Shown: positions 1 through 5,368 of the stretch, piece after piece
How positions within the stretch are numbered: position 1 is the stretch's first letter
Layout: every line of letters starts with the position of its first letter
Origin: Planctomycetota bacterium
GTDB lineage: Bacteria; Planctomycetota; SZUA-567
Reading direction: 5' to 3'
Length of the DNA stretch: 9,831 nucleotides
Assembly: GCA_031270145.1 (NCBI GenBank)
Contig: JAISYD010000295.1
Span: 1 to 9,831 of the forward strand
Made by a program: the position numbers and the translations under genes
The notes under the pieces: model-generated
Told to the model about the DNA's origin: nothing
The model's database searches: none
The model's input: only the letters and a program-made list of their open reading frames with translations

Positions 1-321
1 TACCTGCGCGTCTTCAACCGCAACACCGGCGACGTCATCGGCAACCTGGTCGACATCACCACCAAGGGCATCATGATTCTGCGCGACTCGCCGATCGAGG
101 TGGGCGGCAGCTATTCGCTGCGCCTCCGCTGGCGCAACCACGAAGACAGGCTGCAATTAGCCGATTTCAGCGGCGTTTGCCGCTGGTGCCGCCCGGACGT
201 CAATCCGGATTTCTACGGCGCCGGCTTCACCATCACCCCGGCTAATGTCGACGATGTGGAAAGGATTTCCCGCCTTATCGACGATTTGTCCATGCCGGAG
301 AGCAATATCGACAAACGCTGA
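1..321 (+). CDS. PilZ domain protein, 3' part (5' end outside the window)
   Basis: The frame is open from the first base to a TGA at 319-321 and gives 106 visible residues. The sequence VDITTKGIMI near residues 17-26 fits the second PilZ motif ([D/N]-x-[S/T]-x-x-G), with D18, T20 and G23. It is followed by beta-strand-like segments (PIEVGGSYSLRLRW) and a GAGF segment near the end, as in PilZ beta barrels. The Arg-rich first motif (RxxxR) that completes the c-di-GMP site would lie upstream, so ligand binding cannot be judged. PilZ proteins are cytoplasmic c-di-GMP receptors that control motility, polysaccharide export or other effectors. I see no other domain in the visible part, and the last 30 residues look helical. 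The link to the flagellar genes 3.3 kb downstream is only suggestive. The family call is fairly sure and the role is unknown. Confidence 0.72.
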   Translation, partial: YLRVFNRNTGDVIGNLVDITTKGIMILRDSPIEVGGSYSLRLRWRNHEDRLQLADFSGVCRWCRPDVNPDFYGAGFTITPANVDDVERISRLIDDLSMPESNIDKR

Positions 322-358
322 GCCAAAGCCCGCCGGCGCGGCGCCAAGCCCGAAATCT

Positions 359-386
359 CCGGCCTCCCGCCGCGGCGGGAGGCCGG
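359..386. terminator. Perfect 28-nt GC palindrome, possible terminator of the PilZ gene
   Basis: The 28 bases are their own reverse complement. The half-site is CCGGCCTCCCGCCG, so a transcript from either strand can fold into a stem of about 12 bp with a 4-nt loop. It starts 38 nt after the PilZ gene stop. No T-run follows on the plus strand (TTGCCTGG comes next), so it is not a standard intrinsic terminator. A Rho-aided stop, an RNA 3' end protector or a protein-binding palindrome are alternatives. The symmetry is certain and the role is not. Confidence 0.45.
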
Positions 387-400
387 TTGCCTGGCGGCAA
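387..400. repeat. Short inverted repeat abutting the 28-nt palindrome
   Basis: TTGCC-TGGC-GGCAA gives a perfect 5-bp stem with a 4-nt loop. It starts on the base after the large palindrome, so the two hairpins would stack as a tandem structure. CATTTCCCC follows, with only a short T-rich stretch. Confidence 0.4.
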
Positions 401-403
401 CAT

Positions 404-432
404 TTCCCCGTCCGCGCGGTCGATAATATACT
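404..432 (+). promoter_or_regulatory. Weak sigma-70-like promoter candidate for the TPR gene
   Basis: GATAATATACT at 422-432 is a rare AT-rich island in this gap. It contains TATACT at 427-432, which matches five of six bases of the -10 consensus. The -35 position (about 404-409, TTCCCC) matches poorly. If used, the transcript would start near 439 and carry a leader of about 92 nt with hairpins. This is a guess from composition and one hexamer. Confidence 0.22.
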
Positions 433-435
433 GGA

Positions 436-451
436 CGCGGCTTGAGCCGCG
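436..451. repeat. Inverted repeat CGCGGC-TTGA-GCCGCG
   Basis: A perfect 6-bp stem closes a TTGA loop. It lies just downstream of the possible -10 element, so it would overlap the transcription start or form the first hairpin of the leader. It has no T-run. The role is unknown. Confidence 0.35.
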
Positions 452-460
452 ACGGCGCTT

Positions 461-483
461 CCGGGACGCGGCGACAGTCCCGG
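461..483 (+). repeat. Inverted repeat CCGGGAC-N9-GTCCCGG in the TPR gene leader
   Basis: The 7-bp arms are perfect around a 9-nt loop (GCGGCGACA). Two further G-U pairs can extend the stem on the RNA. It ends 35 nt before the ribosome binding site of the TPR gene, so it could be a leader RNA structure. I do not recognise a riboswitch class. Confidence 0.35.
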
Positions 484-530
484 GGCATCCCGACCGCCTT
501 GGCCGCCCGCTCCCCTTTGGAGGGATTGGC

Positions 531-2375
531 ATGCAGCGCTTGCTTTTCGCCGCCGCCGCGGCTTCAGGCTGGTTGGCGATGTCCGGAGGCGGCTTCCCGG
601 CGGCCGCCGGAGAACCGGGAGTGACGATCCAGGTGGCTTCCCGCGCCTTTGTGGTCTCGGTGGCGCCGGTGGATCGGGCCTCGGAGGAGGCGGAAAGCTC
701 CCTGCTTTACCAACAGCGGGCCGACGGCCTGACTTGGGAAGAGATCGGCTTGTGCCGAAAGGAAATATTGCCCAATCGGGGCGTGCGCTTCACCCGCGAG
801 GTGGCGGTGGAGGCGGACGGCGTCTATTATTTCACCAGCCGCCCGGTGGTGAGCGGCAAGGTGGCGGATCCGCCGGACAGCGTCTCCCTTCCCCAGGCCA
901 GCGTCACGGTCGACACCCTGCCGCCGATCGCCTCCATCGCGGAACCGCCCGAGGGAAGCGAAATCCTGCCCGGGCAAACGCTGCGGATACGCTGGAACAG
1001 CGAGGACGAGAACCTGCCGCCCCTGCCCGTCGCCCTTTCCCACAGCCCGGACGGCGGCAAAAGCTGGCACAACATCGGCGAGGCCCTGCCGGCCGAGGGC
1101 GAAACGCTTTGGACCGTTCCGGAATACCTGGCTGGCCCGGCCCTGATCCGCCTGGCCGCCGTCGACAAGGCCGGCAACCTGGGGCGCGACTCGCGCCGCC
1201 TCGCCCTGGCCCGGCTTCCGGCCGCCGAACCGGAAGCGCCGACCACCCCCCGGCAGGCGGCGGACAAACCGGCCGCCCCGGCGGAACCGGCGACCGCCGC
1301 GGCGGAGAAGCCACCCAACCGCGGCAACTCCTGGCTCTATTATTTGATGGCGCTCAACCTGATGCGCCAGGAGAAGCCGGCCGACGCCCTGCAATACTAT
1401 TGGCTGTCGGTCGGGGAGGATGCGGATTTCATCGAGGCCTGGGCCGACATCGGCCTGGCCTACAACGCGCTTGGCGCCTATAAAACCGCCCGGGAAGTGA
1501 CGGAGCAAACCCTCGACAGAGCGCCGGAGCGGGCGGATGTCATGCATCTGCTGGGCGAAATCAACCACGCCGAGGGGATGAAGCTGCTGGCGGCGGCCGA
1601 TTCGCCGGAAAAACGCCTGCGGGCCAAGGGGCTTATCGATCAGGCGGCGGCCTGGTATGGCCGCTCCCTCGATCGGGCGGCGGCCGATTGGCGGCTGGCG
1701 GAACAAGCGGCCAGCTTTTTCCGCTTGGGGGAAATCTGTTATTACGTCAACCTGGATCGGGACGGCGCCCGGGCCTATTGGGAAAAAATCCTTGAACTGC
1801 ACGCGCCGACGCCCAACCCGGATCTGGCGCTTTGGACGCCGGAGGAAAGGCGGGGCCGGGTGAAAACCCGGCTCCAGCACGACACCGCCCGCTGGGTCTC
1901 GCTCGCCGCCTGGCAGAATTGGGCCCGGGGCTATTTAGAGCAGCTTGACGCCCGGGAACGCGCCGGCCTGATCGATCTTGCCCCAACGGATGCCGCCGCC
2001 CGGCCGGAGCCACTAATCTATGCCGGCAACGCCATCAACCCCGGCCGCGCCGACGGACGGTCAATCTTTTCGCCGCCGACCCAACTGGGCAGCCCGGCCC
2101 CGGTTCCGGCCGCGACCGGAATGGCTGGCCCGGAAAGACGCTTCCGGCCGCTGGACGGTTATTCTTTTTATGCCGGAAAAAGAACCGGCAATGAAAAGGG
2201 GACGGGCCGGATTCCTGTCCGAAACGCCAGGAGACAATCCATATTTTCCGGCGGACCGCCCGCCCCGCCGCCGCCGAACCCCGATCCCTACGCCTTCCCG
2301 AACCGGGGACGGGCGACGGCGGAGTGGAACCGACCCGGCCCCTACGGCGAGCAAATGTCGGATGATTGGCAGTAG
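531..2375 (+). CDS. Exported Ig-like/TPR repeat protein (614 aa)
   Basis: I chose ATG 531 because a strong site (GGAGGGA, 519-525) lies just upstream and the protein then begins with a signal peptide: MQR, a hydrophobic Ala/Leu stretch and AAAG near residues 24-27. The frame is also open from ATG 387, but those extra residues are Arg-rich and not signal-like. Residues about 30-125 are beta-rich and unassigned. Residues about 128-225 look Ig/Kre9-like (TVDTLPPIA, then SPDGGKSW like an Asp-box, then AAVDKAGNLG). Residues about 230-265 are a Pro/Ala linker. Residues about 267-425 hold TPR-like helices, for example IEAWADIGLAYNALGAYKTA. The tail from about 490 is rich in Pro, Arg and Gly. I infer a periplasmic or surface scaffold protein with no enzyme motif. 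The gene overlaps the glycosyltransferase gene by 14 nt, which suggests coupling. The tail uses several AGA, AGG and ATA codons, unlike the rest. Confidence 0.8.
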   Translation: MQRLLFAAAAASGWLAMSGGGFPAAAGEPGVTIQVASRAFVVSVAPVDRASEEAESSLLYQQRADGLTWEEIGLCRKEILPNRGVRFTREVAVEADGVYYFTSRPVVSGKVADPPDSVSLPQASVTVDTLPPIASIAEPPEGSEILPGQTLRIRWNSEDENLPPLPVALSHSPDGGKSWHNIGEALPAEGETLWTVPEYLAGPALIRLAAVDKAGNLGRDSRRLALARLPAAEPEAPTTPRQAADKPAAPAEPATAAAEKPPNRGNSWLYYLMALNLMRQEKPADALQYYWLSVGEDADFIEAWADIGLAYNALGAYKTAREVTEQTLDRAPERADVMHLLGEINHAEGMKLLAAADSPEKRLRAKGLIDQAAAWYGRSLDRAAADWRLAEQAASFFRLGEICYYVNLDRDGARAYWEKILELHAPTPNPDLALWTPEERRGRVKTRLQHDTARWVSLAAWQNWARGYLEQLDARERAGLIDLAPTDAAARPEPLIYAGNAINPGRADGRSIFSPPTQLGSPAPVPAATGMAGPERRFRPLDGYSFYAGKRTGNEKGTGRIPVRNARRQSIFSGGPPAPPPPNPDPYAFPNRGRATAEWNRPGPYGEQMSDDWQ

Positions 2376-3453
2376 GGAACGGGGGCGGAATGATTGCCGC
2401 GCGGCCGACGGGCCGCCGGGGAAAATCGTGCTCATCCGGCCCGGCGCCCTGGGCGATGTCTTGGCGGTTCGCGGGGTAATTCGCCTCCTCAAGGACACTT
2501 TCCCAAAAGCATCGTTGGCGCTTGCCGCTCCCGGCGAAAGAGGCCGCTTCCTTTGCCGGCCGGGTTGGGCCGACCAGGCCCATGATTGGGAGTCCGGCGC
2601 CTTCAGCTGGCTTTTTTCTCCCGGCGGGACGCCGCCGCCCCCGGCCCTGGAGAAGGTTTTCGCCGGCTGCGGTTGGGCACTGGCCTATGTCGCGACAGGG
2701 GCGGACGCCGGTTTCCCGGCCCGCTTGGCCGAACTTGCGCCAGGCGCCGGCATCCTGCTCGCGCCCCCCCGCCCGGCCGGAGGAAGCCGGGAAAAAATCG
2801 GCGCGCGGCTGCTCCGGCCGGTTTTGGACTATTGCCGCGATGCCGGTTGGCTCCCGGCGGACTTCTCCGCCGATTTGGCCGGTCTGGCGGCGGCGCGGCT
2901 CAAGCTGGCCGGGCCGGCCTCCGGCGCGGGCAAATCGAGCCTACCCTACGCGGTGTTGCATCCAGGTTCCGGCAGCGGGAAAAAGAACTGGCCGCTGGCC
3001 AATTACGCCGCCCTGGGCCGGAGGCTGGCGGCGGCGGCGGATCCGGCCGGGCGGCGATTTTTTCCGCGCTTGATCGTGACTTCCGGCGAGGCGGACGGGG
3101 ACTTGGGGCAACGGCTGGCCGCAATGCTTCCCGGCGCCGTCCTGGCGCACAGCCCGGCGCTGGAGGAGCTGGCCGCCCTGCTCGCCGGCGCCGCCCTTTA
3201 CGTCGGCAACGACAGCGGCGTATCGCACCTGGCGGCGGCGGTTGAGGACGCGGCCGGGCGGACGCCGGAAAAACTGGTTGTTTTTGGCGCCAGCGATCCC
3301 GGCATCTGGGCGCCGCCCGGCGCCCGGGTCATGTCGGCCGGGCCGGATATGTCGGGGCTTTCCCCGGAAACGGTCTGGACGGCATTGGCGGGGAAACGGC
3401 CGGCTGATCCCAGCGAACCGCTTGGGACAGGCCGGCCGCTCCGAACCCTTTGA
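2362..3453 (+). CDS. Glycosyltransferase family 9 (heptosyltransferase-like), 363 aa
   Basis: The protein starts with the GT9 N-terminal fold motif KIVLIRPGALGDVL (residues 21-34), where the G-x-L/I-GD loop is typical. The C-terminal half has HPGSGSGKKNWP (200-211), YVGNDSGVSHLAA (280-292) and FGASDPGIWAP (308-318). These form the nucleotide-sugar donor site and match the LPS heptosyltransferase family (WaaC/WaaF/WaaQ-like). Members transfer a sugar to lipid A core or related glycans at the inner face of the inner membrane. The acceptor and sugar cannot be told from sequence. ATG 2362 is the in-frame start nearest the conserved core. It lies 14 nt inside the TPR gene and has only a weak upstream site (GGCGAG), so translational coupling is likely. 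The frame is open up to 2020, but that upstream part overlaps the TPR tail and is Arg/Pro-rich, so I excluded it. The last 15 residues are unstructured-looking. Confidence 0.85.
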   Translation: MIGSRERGRNDCRAADGPPGKIVLIRPGALGDVLAVRGVIRLLKDTFPKASLALAAPGERGRFLCRPGWADQAHDWESGAFSWLFSPGGTPPPPALEKVFAGCGWALAYVATGADAGFPARLAELAPGAGILLAPPRPAGGSREKIGARLLRPVLDYCRDAGWLPADFSADLAGLAAARLKLAGPASGAGKSSLPYAVLHPGSGSGKKNWPLANYAALGRRLAAAADPAGRRFFPRLIVTSGEADGDLGQRLAAMLPGAVLAHSPALEELAALLAGAALYVGNDSGVSHLAAAVEDAAGRTPEKLVVFGASDPGIWAPPGARVMSAGPDMSGLSPETVWTALAGKRPADPSEPLGTGRPLRTL

Positions 3454-3470
3454 CCTTCCCGCGCCAGAAC

Positions 3471-3500
3471 CGGCCCGGACCGGCCTGACGGCATTTTTTT
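3471..3500 (+). terminator. Weak intrinsic terminator candidate after the GT9 gene
   Basis: A run of seven T (3494-3500) lies about 45 nt after the GT9 stop codon. It is preceded by GC-rich DNA that can form a short GGCC/GGCC stem (GGCCCGGACCGGCC), while a longer pairing of CAGGCCGG (3428-3435) with CCGGCCTG (3480-3487) needs a 44-nt loop. The T-run in such GC-rich DNA is suggestive, but the stem is weak. Confidence 0.3.
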
Positions 3501-3576
3501 CCGGACAAGCGCTTTCTTTATGCTTGATTTCGCAACAACGACATTCCCAGGAAAAACAATGGCGCCGTATCTTACT

Positions 3577-3594
3577 GGCAATAATGTAATTGCC
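3577..3594. promoter_or_regulatory. Inverted repeat GGCAAT-N6-ATTGCC upstream of the flgF promoter
   Basis: Perfect 6-bp arms surround a 6-nt AT-rich spacer (AATGTA) in an AT-rich stretch between the GT9 gene and flgF. Its 3' end is 26 bp before the -24 element. Sigma-54 promoters need an activator bound upstream, so this dyad is a candidate activator or repressor site, although activator sites more often lie 80-150 bp upstream. The symmetry is seen and the function is inferred. Confidence 0.35.
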
Positions 3595-3620
3595 TAAAAA
3601 TGACATTCGCCGTATTTTTT

Positions 3621-3636
3621 TGGCAGGTTACTTGCT
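3621..3636 (+). promoter_or_regulatory. Sigma-54 (RpoN) -24/-12 promoter of the flgF-flgG operon
   Basis: TGGCAGGTTACTTGCT matches the RpoN consensus TGGCAC-N5-TTGCW, with exact spacing between the invariant GG and GC and one mismatch (G for C). A T-run precedes it. The start of transcription would fall near 3646, about 30 nt before the flgF ATG. Sigma-54 control of middle or rod/hook flagellar genes is known in many bacteria, so place and motif agree. Confidence 0.75.
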
Positions 3637-3676
3637 TGATTCCAAAAACCGGGAGATGGGAAAACAGGAGGCGGGC

Positions 3677-4489
3677 ATGATTTACGGCATGTATTTGTCA
3701 ACCATGGGCGCCCTGGTGCAAAGCCATCGGCACGCCACCATCGCCAACAACCTTGCCAACGCCAACACGCAGGGTTTCAAGCCGGACTGGTCGATTTTCG
3801 CCGAGGTGCCGGTGGAAAACGAATTCCATCCCGACCGCTTCTTCCAGTGGGACAAAATACTCATGAACACCGGCGGCGGCGTCTGGAACGACGCCAGCGT
3901 CACCAACCTGGCGCCCGGCCCCATGCGGGAGAGCGGCAACCCCTTCGACCTCGCCCTGCACGACGAGCCGGGCTCGGGACAACACTCCTTTTTCCGCCTC
4001 CGGCCCGACAACGCCGGGGCGGACGAGATTTATTACTCCCGCGACGGGCATTTCATCCCCGATCAGGACGGCGTGCTCCGGAACGTCGTCGGCGATCTGG
4101 TGCTTTCCCCCGACGGCGTCCCCGTCAACGTGACCCCGCCGGTACCCGGGAGCGCGATAACCGTCCGCGGGGACGGCGTCATCGTCGCCAACAATCCGGC
4201 CAACGGCGGCAACGACATCCTGGGCCAGATCGGCGTCTTCCGCACCGCCGACCACCGGGATATGGTGAAGACCGGGGACTCCCGCTTCATCTCCGACGGG
4301 GCGCGAATGGAGAACTGGCAAAACGGGGTGATGAGCGGCTATCTGGAGGAGTCGGCCACCAACGCCATCGAAGAGATGACCAACATGATCGAGGCCTCGC
4401 GCATTTACGAAACCAACATGCGCTTCCTTTCCATCCAGGACGAGCAACTGGGCAACGCGGTCAGTCGAATCGCTTCCCGCGTCTCCTGA
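3677..4489 (+). CDS. flgF: Flagellar basal-body rod protein, FlgF-like (270 aa)
   Basis: The protein has both signatures of the flagellar rod/hook family. The N-terminal helix carries IANNLANANTQGFKPD (residues 22-37). The C-terminal helix carries NAIEEMTNMIEASRIYETN, the usual EEM-x-x-MI-x-A-x-R-x-YE-x-N pattern. The ESGNPFDLAL core and YSRDGHF in the middle are also typical. FlgF forms part of the proximal rod and is exported by the flagellar type III system without a cleaved signal. ATG 3677 is chosen because AGGAGG (3666-3671) lies five bases upstream and the family motif starts there. An in-frame ATG at 3590 lies before the sigma-54 promoter and was rejected. The gene is first in a two-gene unit with flgG, 48 nt downstream. 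The FlgF name rests on gene order and divergence, and another rod paralogue is possible. The segment HDEPGSGQHS (94-103) is longer than usual. Confidence 0.85.
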   Translation: MIYGMYLSTMGALVQSHRHATIANNLANANTQGFKPDWSIFAEVPVENEFHPDRFFQWDKILMNTGGGVWNDASVTNLAPGPMRESGNPFDLALHDEPGSGQHSFFRLRPDNAGADEIYYSRDGHFIPDQDGVLRNVVGDLVLSPDGVPVNVTPPVPGSAITVRGDGVIVANNPANGGNDILGQIGVFRTADHRDMVKTGDSRFISDGARMENWQNGVMSGYLEESATNAIEEMTNMIEASRIYETNMRFLSIQDEQLGNAVSRIASRVS

Positions 4490-4537
4490 GGCCGGGAAGC
4501 CCTATTTCACAGCAGCCAGGCAAGGAGAAAGCCAGCC

Positions 4538-5356
4538 ATGATGATTCGTTCGCTCTGGAGCGGCGCCACCGGCATGCAGGCCATGCAGTTCCACATAGAC
4601 GCCATCGCCCACGACCTCACCAACGTCAACACCAACGGCTACAAGAAGAAGATCGTCAATTTCCAGGACCTCCTCTACCAGACCACCCGCTCCAGCGGCC
4701 TGATGGGCGGCACCGAGGGGGCGGTGAACCTGCCGGTCGGCGTCCAGGTGGGCCTGGGCGTGCGGGTGGCCGGCACCACGCCGGTGATGACCATGGGCTC
4801 GGTGGTGGAGACCGGCAACTGGTCGGACATGCTGATCGAGGAGCCGCAAGCCAACATGATCAAGAACTTCTTCCAGATCGACATGGGCAACGGCAACCTC
4901 GCCTATACCCGGGACGGCAATTTCCGGGTCGACAACGAGGGGCGGCTGATGACGGTGGACGGATATTTCCTGAACCCCCAGCCGGGCAACATCGCCGAAA
5001 ACGCCGTGACGGTGCAGATCACCCCGGAGGGTCGCGTCATGCAACGCCTGCCCGGCGAGACCGAATTCGCCGAAGTGGGCCAGATTCAACTGTTCACCTT
5101 CATGAACCCGGCCGGCCTGGAGGCGGTGGGCAACAACCGCTGGGTGGAATCCGAGTCCTCCGGCGCGGCGGTGCAGGGGGCGCCCGGCGTCGACGGCTTC
5201 GGAACCATACGGGGCGGCTTCATCGAGCAGTCGAACGTGGACGCCATTTCCGAGATGGTCAACATGATCGCGGCCCAGCGCGCCTACGAGTTCAACTCCA
5301 AATCCATCACCACTTCGGACGAAATGCTCCAGACCGTCAACAACCTGAAGCGTTGA
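4538..5356 (+). CDS. flgG: Flagellar basal-body distal rod protein FlgG (272 aa)
   Basis: It starts MMIRSLWSGATGMQAMQ and keeps the FlgG hallmarks FQDLLYQT (42-49), LPVGVQVGLGVRVAGT (65-80) and YTRDGNF (123-129). The C-terminal helix EQSNVDAISEMVNMIAAQRAYEFNSK completes the rod/hook signature. The length matches FlgG (about 260 aa in most bacteria) with a small surplus. FlgG makes the distal rod that crosses the periplasm to the hook. AAGGAG (4522-4527) is the ribosome binding site, and either of two adjacent ATGs (4538, 4541) may be used. Two deviations are visible. The usual ANNLANV near residues 24-30 reads AHDLTNV, and the loop after the SDMLI segment is expanded to EEPQANMIKN (101-110). 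The L- and P-ring genes (flgH, flgI) and flgA, often next to flgG, do not follow. The next gene is convergent. Confidence 0.93.
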   Translation: MMIRSLWSGATGMQAMQFHIDAIAHDLTNVNTNGYKKKIVNFQDLLYQTTRSSGLMGGTEGAVNLPVGVQVGLGVRVAGTTPVMTMGSVVETGNWSDMLIEEPQANMIKNFFQIDMGNGNLAYTRDGNFRVDNEGRLMTVDGYFLNPQPGNIAENAVTVQITPEGRVMQRLPGETEFAEVGQIQLFTFMNPAGLEAVGNNRWVESESSGAAVQGAPGVDGFGTIRGGFIEQSNVDAISEMVNMIAAQRAYEFNSKSITTSDEMLQTVNNLKR

Positions 5357-5368
5357 GGCGGCGGTTGA

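Noticed and set aside
387..530. N-terminal extension of the TPR protein from ATG 387
   Set aside because: It adds 48 Arg-rich residues ahead of a clear signal peptide, overlaps hairpins and the possible promoter, and lacks a good ribosome binding site, whereas ATG 531 has GGAGGGA upstream.
564..1880. 438-residue open frame on the minus strand across the TPR gene
   Set aside because: It is Arg/Gly/Pro-rich with no family motif, as expected for an antisense shadow of a GC-rich gene.
3540..3615. Short direct repeats GACATTC (3540, 3602) and CGCCGTAT (3563, 3608) before flgF
   Set aside because: The repeats are only 7-8 bp long and have different spacings (62 and 45 bp), so they do not form a consistent duplication. 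Chance is adequate.
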